DNA of 64,000 nucleotides, taken from Terrihalobacillus insolitus (GTDB lineage Bacteria; Bacillota; Bacilli; Bacillales; Amphibacillaceae). Positions within the stretch are counted from its first letter, which is position 1; the number at the start of each line of letters is the position of its first letter. The notes below the pieces were generated by a model. It made no database searches and was not told where the DNA came from. It worked only from the letters and a program-made list of their open reading frames with translations. Shown here piece after piece: positions 48,231 through 56,727 of this stretch. Both the position numbers and the translations under genes were made by a program. The stretch lies in NCBI RefSeq assembly GCF_028416575.1, contig NZ_JAMQKB010000003.1:124001-188000 (forward strand). Direction: 5' to 3'.

Positions 48231-48277
48231 GCAAGAAGATGCGCCACTTATCATTTGGTAACTTTTTGAACAACCTT
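48231..48277. mobile_element. MITE-like end fragment upstream of the DUF4247 gene
   Basis: AAGATGCGCCACTTATCATT then TTGGTAACTTTTTGAACAACC matches the GAGG-type end of the family with several changes. The other end is missing. It lies between the DUF4247 and pspA genes. Confidence 0.65.
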
Positions 48278-48331
48278 TTATACGAAAACGAGCGATTTTA
48301 GTCTATTTTTTTATCTTGTAAAAAAGGCAAA

Positions 48332-48368
48332 GGTAAACCCTTGGGATTGCTTAACAAAAGGTTTACCT
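48332..48368 (-). terminator. Possible terminator after pspA
   Basis: On the minus strand GGTAAACC pairs with GGTTTACC across a loop of about 20 bases, followed by a T-rich tract (TTTGCCTTTTTT). Position is about 45 bp after the pspA stop. The long loop makes it a weak call. Confidence 0.45.
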
Positions 48369-48413
48369 GATGCATCTTGTTTCACATCTACTCTTGGTGC
48401 TTTGCCTAACTTA

Positions 48414-49085
48414 TTATTCTTTTCCTAGCTTCTTTTTCAATGCTGCTAGTTCATCGTCAACCCCATCTTTTTTGTCCATTTCTTCAAACTCATCATCAAG
48501 GGATCGACTAGAAGAAGACATATCCTCACTCGTCTCTGCTTCTGCTTCAAACTGTAATACTTTTTCTTCCATTCGCTCAAACCCTTGTTTTGATTCGTCG
48601 TTCCCAACAGAGGACATGGTTCGATTCATTTTTGTTCTGGTTTTCGCTGATTCCGCACGTGCTTTTAGCGAATCCTTCTTTAACTTCATTTCACGATATT
48701 CATTTTTCATTTCGTCTAGTTTCTCACGAAGGTTTGTTGCATCACTTTTAGCCCTGTCCCAAGATTCTTTCAAAACAGTTGCTTGTTGTTCGTGATCCTT
48801 TTTATCTTGAAGTGCACGACGAGCTAGATCTTCATCCCCAGCATCAATTGCTTTTTCAGCTTGCTTTTGTCGTTTATCAACAATTGATTGTGCATCCTCA
48901 TACTTTCGTTTTAACATTTTTTCATTTGCAATCTGTTTCGCAACTGCCCCTTCTACATCGCGCATATCCTCAGCCATATCTCTCATGTATTGATCCAGCA
49001 TTTTAACAGGATCTTCTGCCTTATCGAGCATTGTATTTAATTCCGCACCAACAACCGTTTTTACCCGTTTAAATAATTTAAACAT
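48414..49085 (-). CDS. PspA/IM30 family membrane-stress protein
   Basis: A 223-residue, largely coiled-coil protein beginning MFKLFKRVKTVVGAELN, with an amphipathic N-terminal helix and the PspA motif KAEDPVKMLDQYMRDM. PspA/IM30/LiaH proteins bind stressed membranes and form ESCRT-III-like assemblies. It follows the DUF4178 gene with no gap and precedes DUF4247 and DUF350 genes. This is distinct from the liaH operon of Bacillus. Confidence 0.92.
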   Translation of the reverse strand: MFKLFKRVKTVVGAELNTMLDKAEDPVKMLDQYMRDMAEDMRDVEGAVAKQIANEKMLKRKYEDAQSIVDKRQKQAEKAIDAGDEDLARRALQDKKDHEQQATVLKESWDRAKSDATNLREKLDEMKNEYREMKLKKDSLKARAESAKTRTKMNRTMSSVGNDESKQGFERMEEKVLQFEAEAETSEDMSSSSRSLDDEFEEMDKKDGVDDELAALKKKLGKE

Positions 49086-49613
49086 TTACATTTCCTCCTC
49101 TATTTCTTTTGAACCTGCAATAATCTTTATTTCATAGGCTTCGATCGGATATCCGTAGCTAACCTCGATCTCATTCCCCCATGATTCCACACTTAAAAAG
49201 TGCTCTTCTTCGTTATCACCGTATTCAGCATATTGAATCGTCTGACCATTTATATTTCTGCTTCGTCCTTCACCTACAACACTAGCTTCACCTTGTTCAT
49301 CTAAATCATAAGTTTTGTCTTGATAAGTCAGTTGCTTTGGAAATGGAGAAGTTACCGATAAATTAATTTTTTCATACATGCCCAATTCCAATTCATCATC
49401 CATTTCTGCGGAGAGCCAGATCGTATCATGCCCTTCTAACAATTGATAGCCAAACCACTCATACCCATGAGACCGGTACGTTATTTTTCCAACCACCTCA
49501 TATTCGACTAGATCGTACGTGACAATGTCACCAACCTCAATTGTCAGTGGAGTACGTTCCTTTACCGGTGCCTGACTTTGTTTCTTATTAAATAGTTTGT
49601 CAAAAATACCCAA
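49086..49613 (-). CDS. DUF4178 protein
   Basis: A 175-residue protein with the DUF4178 pattern (VGDIVTYDLVEYEVVG, RSHGYEWFGYQLLEG, VESWGNEIEVSYGYPIE). No membrane segment. The start is probably TTG at 49613 (MGIFDKLFNKK) with GAGGTGG 5 bases upstream; the longer frame has no site. It heads the pspA-DUF4247-DUF350 set and abuts pspA. Confidence 0.85.
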   Translation of the reverse strand: MGIFDKLFNKKQSQAPVKERTPLTIEVGDIVTYDLVEYEVVGKITYRSHGYEWFGYQLLEGHDTIWLSAEMDDELELGMYEKINLSVTSPFPKQLTYQDKTYDLDEQGEASVVGEGRSRNINGQTIQYAEYGDNEEEHFLSVESWGNEIEVSYGYPIEAYEIKIIAGSKEIEEEM

Positions 49614-49752
49614 ATTCTTCCACCTCACCTTTGGATCAACCCTACATTTATATGTACGATTACCGCATCTAATAGGTTTCAAAAATTTTTGCAGTCAATG
49701 AAGAATCACTTTGTTATACTAAGTATACTATACTTTATAAGGTGGGGAAACC

Positions 49753-50850
49753 ATGGAAACTCGAATCAATAAGCTCTTACACATGTTAAAAGAAAAAAAC
49801 GTAGATAGTTTGTTTTTAACATCGAAGGCTAATATCTTCTATTTAAGCAATTACTATACGGAACCACACGAGCGACTAGTAGCAATTTATCTAGACCAAA
49901 AGGATGATCCCCTTCTCATCTTACCCGCAATGGAAAAACAAGATGCGGTGCAAGCTGGTTGGAAAGGCGCTCTGCTTCCTTACACAGATGACGAAAACCC
50001 GTGGAAACTGTTTTCAAACTACATAAAACAATTAAAGAGAAAACCAAAATCCCTTGCTATTGAAAAGGATCACCTTACCGTTGATCGTTATGAAAGCATC
50101 AAAGGTGTCCTCCCTTCTACAGAACTCATCGAGGGGAAGGAGCTAGTTTCAGATCTGCGTCTTATAAAAGACAAAGAGGAGATGGATACACTGAAGCATG
50201 CTGCTAAGCTTGCTGATTACGGGATAAAGGTCGGTGTTGATGCACTGCAAGTAGGAAAACGCGAACTCGACGTGATCGCTGAGATTGAGTATGCACTTAA
50301 AAAAGAAGGCGTAAGAGAAATGTCTTTTTCTACTATGGTTCTCGCTGGCAAAAATACAGCATCACCACACGGCACACCTGGACTAAACAAAATCAAAGCA
50401 GGAGATCTTGTTTTATTCGATTTAGGTGTAGTCTATAATGGGTATTGTTCTGATATTACGAGAACAATAGCCTATCAAGAGATTAATCCAGAGCAAGAAA
50501 AAATATACCAAGCCGTTTTACGAGGTCAAGAAAAGGCGATTGAAGCCGCACAGCTCGGAAAAACGGTTGGTACTTTAGATCAAGCCGCTAGACATTACAT
50601 TTCGGCTGCAGGATATGGGGAATATTTCACACACCGAATTGGACACGGAATCGGAATTGATGTACACGAATATCCTTCTTTAACTAGTGAAAACAATTTG
50701 ACCCTTCAATCAGGCATGTCCTTTACAATTGAACCAGGTATTTATGTCCCTAATGTTGGTGGTGTACGTATTGAGGACGAGATTGTCATGACAGAGGAAG
50801 GAGCAGAGTTGCTTACCACGTATCCAAAAGAGCTTCAAGTGATCGAGTAA
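49753..50850 (+). CDS. Xaa-Pro dipeptidase family (M24B) peptidase
   Basis: A 365-residue pita-bread metallopeptidase. The five metal ligands are visible: Asp in LFDLGVVYNG, Asp in CSDITRTIAY, His in GHGIGIDVHEY, Glu in FTIEPGIYV and Glu in RIEDEIVMT. It probably cleaves Xaa-Pro dipeptides or the N-terminal residue of peptides with Pro at position 2. Ribosome binding site AAGGTGGGG precedes ATG 49753. It is followed by a strong terminator. Confidence 0.93.
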   Translation: METRINKLLHMLKEKNVDSLFLTSKANIFYLSNYYTEPHERLVAIYLDQKDDPLLILPAMEKQDAVQAGWKGALLPYTDDENPWKLFSNYIKQLKRKPKSLAIEKDHLTVDRYESIKGVLPSTELIEGKELVSDLRLIKDKEEMDTLKHAAKLADYGIKVGVDALQVGKRELDVIAEIEYALKKEGVREMSFSTMVLAGKNTASPHGTPGLNKIKAGDLVLFDLGVVYNGYCSDITRTIAYQEINPEQEKIYQAVLRGQEKAIEAAQLGKTVGTLDQAARHYISAAGYGEYFTHRIGHGIGIDVHEYPSLTSENNLTLQSGMSFTIEPGIYVPNVGGVRIEDEIVMTEEGAELLTTYPKELQVIE

Positions 50851-50854
50851 TCTT

Positions 50855-50902
50855 AAAAAGGGGAAACGACAGTCATTACGATCCATCGTTCCCCTTTTTT
50901 TT
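50855..50902. terminator. Bidirectional terminator between peptidase and ald
   Basis: AAAAAGGGGAAACGA pairs with TCGTTCCCCTTTTT around a loop of about 15 bases; T-runs on both strands. Lies between convergent genes. Confidence 0.85.
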
Positions 50903-50932
50903 AGGATGTTAAAAATCCTTGTGTCTTTGTAG

Positions 50933-52051
50933 TTAACTGTTTAATCGTTCTTCAGCACTGGCATAGTCAAGCTGATGGGATTCTGCTACCGCTTTATAGG
51001 TAACATATCCATCCAATGTGTTAATCCCTTTTAGTAGTGCAGAATTATCTAGACATGCTTGTTGATAGCCTTTGTTTGCAAGCTGCAATGCATACGGAAC
51101 CGTAACATTTGTAAGACCGATTGTTGAAGTTCTTGGGACTGCTCCCGGCATGTTCGCTACTGCATAATGGAGTACCCCATGCTTCACATAGGTTGGATTG
51201 TCATGAGTGGTAATTCTGTCTGTCGTTTCAAAAATGCCACCTTGATCAATGGCTACATCAACAATGACCGAACCATCTTTCATCGATTTCACCATATCCT
51301 CGGTAACAAGTTTTGGTGCTTTTGCTCCTGGAATAAGCACGGCTCCTATAACAAGGTCTGACTCTGATAAGGCATCCGCGATATTTAATGGATTGGACAT
51401 AAACGTATTGATCGATGATCCAAAAATATCATCCAATTGCCGTAACCGTTCAGGATTCAAGTCCATAATTGTAACGTCTGCACCTAGCCCAGCCGCAATC
51501 TTAGCTGCGTTTGTTCCGACAACACCACCACCAATTACCGTAACTTTCCCTCTTTTCACACCAGGAATTCCTGCTAGTAAAATTCCTTTTCCACCCTTTG
51601 ATTTTTCCAAGAACTGTGCACCAATTTGAGATGCCATTCGTCCTGCAACCTCACTCATAGGGGTCAGTAATGGTAACGATCCATTTTGTAATTGAACAGT
51701 TTCATAGGCAATGCCTACTACTTTTTTATCAATTAAAGCTTTTGTTAGTGCTGGTTCAGCAGCTAAATGTAAATATGTAAAAAGGATAAGGCCTTCGTAA
51801 AAGTAATCATATTCTTCTGATAGTGGCTCTTTTACTTTCATTACCATTTCTTGCTGCCATGCTTCTTTTGCAGTTGAAACGATCTCCGCACCTGCTAAAA
51901 TATATTGCTCATCCGTGAAACCAGAACCTAGCCCTGCTTCTGTTTCTACAAATACGTGATGACCTGCATGCTTAAGTGAAATTACCCCTGCTGGTGTCAT
52001 TGCAACACGATTTTCATTGTTTTTTATTTCCTTTGGTACGCCGATTTTCAA
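50933..52051 (-). CDS. ald: Alanine dehydrogenase
   Basis: Interconverts alanine and pyruvate with NAD. 372 residues from the preferred start. N-terminal [30 protein letters not shown], nucleotide-binding [15 protein letters not shown] and [16 protein letters not shown] are family hallmarks. The start is TTG at 52051, 8 bases after GGAGG; the ATG at 52057 is only two bases from it and is less likely. A short MITE-like copy lies 33 bp upstream. Confidence 0.95.
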   Translation of the reverse strand: MKIGVPKEIKNNENRVAMTPAGVISLKHAGHHVFVETEAGLGSGFTDEQYILAGAEIVSTAKEAWQQEMVMKVKEPLSEEYDYFYEGLILFTYLHLAAEPALTKALIDKKVVGIAYETVQLQNGSLPLLTPMSEVAGRMASQIGAQFLEKSKGGKGILLAGIPGVKRGKVTVIGGGVVGTNAAKIAAGLGADVTIMDLNPERLRQLDDIFGSSINTFMSNPLNIADALSESDLVIGAVLIPGAKAPKLVTEDMVKSMKDGSVIVDVAIDQGGIFETTDRITTHDNPTYVKHGVLHYAVANMPGAVPRTSTIGLTNVTVPYALQLANKGYQQACLDNSALLKGINTLDGYVTYKAVAESHQLDYASAEERLNS

Positions 52052-52084
52052 CTTCATAACCTCCAATAAAATAACTTGTTATAA

Positions 52085-52137
52085 GTGCGTGTTCAAAAAG
52101 TCGCAGCTTATCATTTGGTGACTTTTTGAACAACCTT
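52085..52137. mobile_element. Minimal 53-bp MITE-like copy
   Basis: GTGCGTGTTCAAAAAGTCG is joined directly to CAGCTTATCATTTGGTGAC and TTTTTGAACAACCTT. Both ends are kept and the centre is deleted, leaving a 12-bp stem with a 17-base loop. Flanks TATAA (52080-52084) and TAAAA (52138-52142) are a near-duplication. Confidence 0.82.
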
Positions 52138-52201
52138 TAAAATAGAACAAACATAATGAAAGCATTTTCATTGTATCAAAGTTCCTATTATGTGTACAGA
52201 T

Positions 52202-52960
52202 TTAACGGTATCGATGAATAACGTCTAGCCCCCCAGTTATTTCAAAAACAGAACCAGTAATCATATCTGAGTCGTCCTCACATAAAAATAACACTGTCCG
52301 AGCAATATCTGCCCCAGTTCCTGACCTTCCAATTGGCGTTTCTTTATTCGGAATAAGACGACTTTCATTAATGGACGCTTCTTTCATTTCACCTACAATA
52401 TTTCCTGGACAAACCATATTGGAGGTTATTCCATATTCCGCTTCCTCATAGGCAATCGTTTTCGTTAACGAAACTAATCCTACCTTAGCCGCTGCAAAGG
52501 CAGACCGATAAAGCCAACCAGCTGCTGTATGAGCTCCTTGGAATCCATAGGTTATCACTCGACCGAAACGATTATTTCGCATATGTGGGATCGTCAGCTT
52601 CAGTAAATGAAAAAAAGAATCCAGATTCCCTCTGATCATGTCATCCCATTCTTGTTGAGTATAATCCATTAATTTTTTCCTATCAAAAATAAAGGGTCCT
52701 GCATTATTAATTAAATAATCAATACCACCAAATTTAGCAACGGCCTGTTGTACTAAACTCTCTAAATCTTCCGGTATGGTTACATCTGCTTGAATCAATT
52801 GAACATTGTTTTTGTAAGATGAAAATGCTGTGAGCAGTTCTTCTGCCTTTTTTACATCACTGCGATACGATACCGTGACATTGTGACCTTTTTCAAGAAA
52901 CGCTTCCGTTACTTTTTTTCCCAACCCTTTTGTACCAGCAGTTATTAACGCATGTCCCAT
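52202..52960 (-). CDS. ytkK: Atypical short-chain dehydrogenase/reductase YtkK
   Basis: A 252-residue SDR-family protein with the cofactor motif TAGTKGLGK and NNAGPFIF. The catalytic YxxxK is changed: the place of Tyr is Phe (SAFAAAKVG). From memory the same Phe occurs in Bacillus YtkK, so this may be a conserved feature of the family. Such a protein might bind substrate without classical reductase activity. ATG 52960 follows AGGAGGGG. Located near ytkL as in Bacillus. Confidence 0.88.
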   Translation of the reverse strand: MGHALITAGTKGLGKKVTEAFLEKGHNVTVSYRSDVKKAEELLTAFSSYKNNVQLIQADVTIPEDLESLVQQAVAKFGGIDYLINNAGPFIFDRKKLMDYTQQEWDDMIRGNLDSFFHLLKLTIPHMRNNRFGRVITYGFQGAHTAAGWLYRSAFAAAKVGLVSLTKTIAYEEAEYGITSNMVCPGNIVGEMKEASINESRLIPNKETPIGRSGTGADIARTVLFLCEDDSDMITGSVFEITGGLDVIHRYR

Positions 52961-53039
52961 CACTACCCCTCCTAGGGCAATTCTCTGTTACATTCTAACT
53001 TTATCATCTTACAGGATAATCCCTATAATTTCTAATGAG

Positions 53040-53160
53040 AAGTTTTATTAGTGAAAGCGAACTCGTTTCAGCAAGCTGAAACATCGGTGAATCAGATGGA
53101 GTCTCGACTCCATCTGATTGGAAATTCCCACCTACGCTTCGCTTAGAGGTAGGGATCTAA
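53040..53160. other. Structured relic with several hairpins, possible end of a lost IS200/IS605-type element
   Basis: TTTCAGC/GCTGAAA, AATCAGATGGAGT/ACTCCATCTGATT and TCCCACCTA/AGGTAGGGA form three successive hairpins. This kind of clustered hairpin is typical of the right end of IS200/IS605-type elements. No TnpA or TnpB frame is visible, so the identification is tentative. Confidence 0.4.
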
Positions 53161-53210
53161 AACCCTAAAACATTTAAAGATAAATGATTCTTTACATAGC
53201 AATTAGATGT

Positions 53211-53239
53211 TATAATATAATTACAGTAAACGCTTTCAT
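53211..53239 (+). promoter_or_regulatory. TATAAT box and CcpA cre-like site of uspA gene
   Basis: TATAAT (53211-53216) is followed by CAGTAAACGCTTTCAT (53224-53239), which reads ATGAAAGCGTTTACTG on the other strand and matches the cre consensus at 14 of 16 positions. Location just after the expected start predicts CcpA roadblock or repression. Confidence 0.55.
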
Positions 53240-53261
53240 AATATGTGGAAGGGGTGGGGAA

Positions 53262-53699
53262 ATGGAATTTGAATATAAGGTAATAGTAGTTGCATTAGAT
53301 GGGTCAAAGGCCTCTGAGCTCGCTTTTGACAAAGCACTCGACATCGCCAAGCGTAACAATGCCAAGCTAATTCTATCCCATGTTATTGACACAAGAACCT
53401 TCGCTACTGTAGAGGCATATGATCGAACCCTTGCACTTCGATCAGAGCGACACGCCGAAGAATTACTGCGCCACTATCAACAAAAAGCCCAGTCGGTCGG
53501 TATTACAGAAGTAGAATTAAATATAGAATACGGATCACCGAAAATCAAAATTGCCAAAGACATCGCACCTAACCATGGGGCGGATCTAATCATATGTGGT
53601 GCGACTGGATTGAATGCAGTGGAACGCTTTTTGATTGGCAGTGTATCAGAAAGCATCACCCGCTATGCTTCGTGTGATGTGCTCGTCGTTCGAGGCTAA
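53262..53699 (+). CDS. Universal stress protein UspA family
   Basis: A 145-residue UspA-type protein. The ATP-binding motif G-2x-G-9x-GS is present (GATGLNAVERFLIGSVS), and the N-terminus has VVALDGSKASELA. The ATG 53262 has GGAAGGGGTGGGG upstream; the longer frame runs back through the promoter. A cre-like site follows its -10 box. A hairpin (GAGACAAGC/GCTTGTCTC, about 53710-53738) follows, then a MITE-like element. Confidence 0.92.
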   Translation: MEFEYKVIVVALDGSKASELAFDKALDIAKRNNAKLILSHVIDTRTFATVEAYDRTLALRSERHAEELLRHYQQKAQSVGITEVELNIEYGSPKIKIAKDIAPNHGADLIICGATGLNAVERFLIGSVSESITRYASCDVLVVRG

Positions 53700-53741
53700 A
53701 CACAAATTTAAGAGACAAGCGTTCTTCAGCTTGTCTCCCAT

Positions 53742-53896
53742 GTGCGTGTTCAAAAAGTCGGCAAATTAGAAGCAAGCAGGTCGAGGCAGCGTAGTTTTGA
53801 GTAGCGGAGTGTATGGTTTCAGATACATGAGCAACGGAAAAACAAGCTAACGAAGAGATGCGCCGCTTATCATTTGGTGACTTTTTGAACAACCTC
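53742..53896. mobile_element. MITE-like element, copy (155 bp), between uspA and moaB
   Basis: Left end GTGCGTGTTCAAAAAGTCGG, right end GACTTTTTGAACAACCTC. Flanks CCCAT (53737-53741) and TACAT (53897-53901) share three of five bases, a decayed target duplication. The last base of the element forms the third base of the moaB stop codon. Confidence 0.85.
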
Positions 53897-54408
53897 TACA
53901 TGTCTTTTTTTAATTCTCGAACAATGTGGGGAAGTTCAGGAACAATGAGACGATCCATTGCTAGGATGACCGCGCCACTCGAACCAGGTGTTGAAAAAAT
54001 AGCGGTATCGCCTGCTACACCTGCAACAGCTCTTGACAACATTGCCGCTGCACCAATATCTTCGGTGTAACTTAACATACGAAACAATTCACCAAAACCA
54101 ACCAGTTCTTTGTCAAACAGTCGTTGAACTGTTTCGATCGTTACATCCCTTTTCGCTATTCCCGTTCCCCCATTTGTTAGTACTATATTAATTTCGGGAT
54201 CCTGTATTCCTTTTTGAACAGCTTGATAGATGGCATTCCTTTCATCCTTCACGATTTCATAAGCTGCCACCTCGTGTCCAACAGCAATCATCTTCTCCTT
54301 CATCAGTTGTCCGCTTTTATCTGTTTCCATCGATCTTGTATCACTGATCGTTATAATTTTACAACGGACATCCCAGCGTGCTTCTCTTTTATGTTCCTCT
54401 ACTGACAT
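53896..54408 (-). CDS. moaB: Molybdenum cofactor biosynthesis protein MoaB
   Basis: A 170-residue MogA/MoaB-family protein for molybdopterin adenylylation or related steps. Motifs: TISDTRS, TNGGTGIAKRDVT and STPGSSGAVILA. The TAG stop (complement 53896-53898) straddles the junction with a MITE-like element. It lies 9 bp after the EcsC-domain gene. Confidence 0.93.
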   Translation of the reverse strand: MSVEEHKREARWDVRCKIITISDTRSMETDKSGQLMKEKMIAVGHEVAAYEIVKDERNAIYQAVQKGIQDPEINIVLTNGGTGIAKRDVTIETVQRLFDKELVGFGELFRMLSYTEDIGAAAMLSRAVAGVAGDTAIFSTPGSSGAVILAMDRLIVPELPHIVRELKKDM

Positions 54409-54417
54409 TTTCCTCTC

Positions 54418-55239
54418 TTACCTTCTTTCTTCTGTTAAAAACCTTTTTTGATAAAATCGAAGTGTAAATTCTCCAACTTGATATGTTAACTGATCATTTA
54501 AATAAGCACTAACACCCACCCTTATGAATGGAAAACGTGAAGTCTTTTTATTTCTTAGTCTGATTAGGAATAGATTTTTCACGATTTGTCTCAATGGTTG
54601 ATGCATCGACCTTACATTAGTGGTATGTTCATCGCCTTCATACATATACCCATGATGATTTAATGTAAGTTCATCTTGTAAGGAAGCCCATGCCTCTGAT
54701 TGAAGCCGTTTAGGGAGACTAGCAGCATGAAACACTTTTAGGGCAATCATCATTTCATAAGGCTTTCGCATCTCATAACCAAAAGTAGAACCAATTACAT
54801 AAACAAGTCGAAGGTTGATTAAAATCGCAAGTGGCAAATCTAGTCCTACGAACGAAATACGACCTGTACCAGTCAATCCTCCTTGGATAATTGAAATCCA
54901 TCTATTACTCGAAATTTGATCCTTTGCAATATAGGTCAACTGGTCGATCGACAATTGTTTCATATCTTCAACCGACCGAATGTCCGTATTAAAAATTTTG
55001 CCCGTTTGCAGGACATTTTCTACCGCATGCTTACCTAGTGGTACATTTTGCAGTAATGCATGGGTGTGAAAAAGCCATTGATCAATATGTTGAAAAAAAG
55101 TTTCTTGATCTTTTATAGGTATAAGGTGAAATAGGTCCTCTGTCCATTTTTCGAATAATCGTATGCGCTCATTTGTTTGGACGTTTTTTTGTTCTTTTTC
55201 CCAATCTCGTATTTGTTGTTCTATCTCCTCTCGACTCAC
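54418..55239 (-). CDS. EcsC family protein
   Basis: A 273-residue protein with the EcsC domain (WISIIQGGLTGTGRISF, DLPLAILINLRLVYVIG). The family is named after the third gene of the B. subtilis ecs operon; its biochemical role is unclear. A GTG at 55239 is preferred, 7 bases after GGAGGG; the ATG at 55254 overlaps that site. It precedes moaB and follows a terminator after ackA. Confidence 0.82.
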   Translation of the reverse strand: MSREEIEQQIRDWEKEQKNVQTNERIRLFEKWTEDLFHLIPIKDQETFFQHIDQWLFHTHALLQNVPLGKHAVENVLQTGKIFNTDIRSVEDMKQLSIDQLTYIAKDQISSNRWISIIQGGLTGTGRISFVGLDLPLAILINLRLVYVIGSTFGYEMRKPYEMMIALKVFHAASLPKRLQSEAWASLQDELTLNHHGYMYEGDEHTTNVRSMHQPLRQIVKNLFLIRLRNKKTSRFPFIRVGVSAYLNDQLTYQVGEFTLRFYQKRFLTEERR

Positions 55240-55297
55240 AATACTTCCCTCCATGTTACTTGTTCTTCATTAGCCTCATTATACTAAAATTAAGCAT

Positions 55298-55332
55298 AAA
55301 AGAACCAATGTGATATTCAACATTGGTTTTTA
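55298..55332 (-). terminator. Intrinsic terminator after ackA
   Basis: On the minus strand AACCAATGT pairs with ACATTGGTT around a short loop and is followed by CTTTT. It lies 14 bp after the ackA stop. Confidence 0.82.
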
Positions 55333-55345
55333 ATGTGTTGCAAGA

Positions 55346-56551
55346 TTAATGATTCATAACATGTTGTGTCAATCGTACGGTGTCCCTCGCAATCATGACT
55401 TCCTCATTTGTTGGGATGACGATTACCTTTACTGGCGAGTGTGGATAATTAATAAAGGTTTCTTTACCACGAATACTGTTCAAGGCAGGATCCCAATATA
55501 CACCCATAAACTCAAGCCCTTTTAATACACGAGCACGAATTTCTGAACTGTTTTCACCCACGCCTGCAGTAAAAATGATGGCGTCTATTCCATGCATCCG
55601 AGCAGCATAGGAACCGATATATTTGTGTATTCGAGATGCGAAAACTTCAAGAGCAAGTTGAGCGCGTTTATCCTGATCCGAAGCCTTTTCCTCAATATCT
55701 CTTAAATCGCTGGAAAAACCAGAAAGTGCCAGCATTCCGCTTTCTTTATTTAGGACGTTCATTACTTCAGCAGCTGTTTTTCCTGTTTTGTCCATAATAT
55801 AAGGAATTAAGGCAGGATCAATATTGCCTGAACGTGTACCCATTGTCACTCCTGCAAGCGGTGTAAAGCCCATAGAAGTGTCAATTGATTGTCCATGTTC
55901 AATTGCAGCAATGCTTGCTCCATTTCCCAGGTGGCAAGAAAGGAGCCTGAGCTGATCAAGCGGGACACCGATAAGCTCTGCCGCTCTCTGGGAAACATAT
56001 TTATGTGATGTGCCATGAAACCCATATTTTCGAATACCATATTTTTTGTAGTATTCATACGGTAAGCTGTATAAATAGGACTGTTCTGGCATTGTTTGAT
56101 GAAATGCCGTATCAAAAACGGCAACTGCTGGTACATTTGGTAAGATACTTCTAAATGCTCTTATTCCCGTCAAATTGGCAGGGTTGTGCAATGGAGCAAG
56201 ATCCGATACGTCTTCTATATTTTTAATTACCTCATCGGTTATTTGTACAGAATCACTAAAACGTTCGCCGCCATGAACAACCCGGTGTCCAATCGCATCA
56301 ATTTCCTCTAATGATTGGATAATCCCTGATGTAGTCAATTTGTCTAATAACACTTTGACAGCTTGCTCATGATCTGTTATATCACCCATGTCTTTATATT
56401 TTTCTCCATTTATTTCTATGCTGAAAATGGAATCATTTAATCCTATTCGCTCGACTAATCCTTTCGTTAATACCGTTTCCTCTGGCATGGTGATCAATTG
56501 AAATTTTAAAGAAGAACTACCTGCGTTTATTGCTAAAATTTTACTACTCAC
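55346..56551 (-). CDS. ackA: Acetate kinase
   Basis: Converts acetyl phosphate and ADP to acetate and ATP in overflow metabolism. About 401 residues. Motifs: [42 protein letters not shown] region and [10 protein letters not shown]. The GTG 56551 is 10 bases after GGGGG; the ATG two codons earlier is only four bases away and less likely. A cre-like site lies about 90 bp upstream, as in Bacillus, where CcpA activates ackA. Confidence 0.96.
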   Translation of the reverse strand: MSSKILAINAGSSSLKFQLITMPEETVLTKGLVERIGLNDSIFSIEINGEKYKDMGDITDHEQAVKVLLDKLTTSGIIQSLEEIDAIGHRVVHGGERFSDSVQITDEVIKNIEDVSDLAPLHNPANLTGIRAFRSILPNVPAVAVFDTAFHQTMPEQSYLYSLPYEYYKKYGIRKYGFHGTSHKYVSQRAAELIGVPLDQLRLLSCHLGNGASIAAIEHGQSIDTSMGFTPLAGVTMGTRSGNIDPALIPYIMDKTGKTAAEVMNVLNKESGMLALSGFSSDLRDIEEKASDQDKRAQLALEVFASRIHKYIGSYAARMHGIDAIIFTAGVGENSSEIRARVLKGLEFMGVYWDPALNSIRGKETFINYPHSPVKVIVIPTNEEVMIARDTVRLTQHVMNH

Positions 56552-56640
56552 GATCATTCAACCCCCATAATTAGGTTTGTGATTCATTGCGCCATACATA
56601 TTAAAACACCAGCCCAATAGGTTTGCAAGGATAACTAGCG

Positions 56641-56656
56641 ATGACAACGCTTCCTA
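56641..56656 (-). promoter_or_regulatory. CcpA cre-like site upstream of ackA
   Basis: On the minus strand TAGGAAGCGTTGTCAT matches the cre consensus WTGNAANCGNWWNCAW at 14 of 16 positions. Upstream position agrees with the activating cre known for ackA of Bacillus subtilis. Confidence 0.5.
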
Positions 56657-56693
56657 ATTTAAAGTCTTTATTTTCTCATTATTTTACTTGAAA

Positions 56694-56721
56694 TAAAGGC
56701 TTCGCAAAGTTGCGAAGCCCC
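56694..56721 (-). terminator. Intrinsic terminator downstream of ytxK, beyond the MITE-like element
   Basis: On the minus strand GGCTTCGCAA pairs with TTGCGAAGCC, followed by TTTATTT. A 275-bp MITE-like element now lies between it and ytxK. Confidence 0.82.
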
Positions 56722-56727
56722 TATTAA

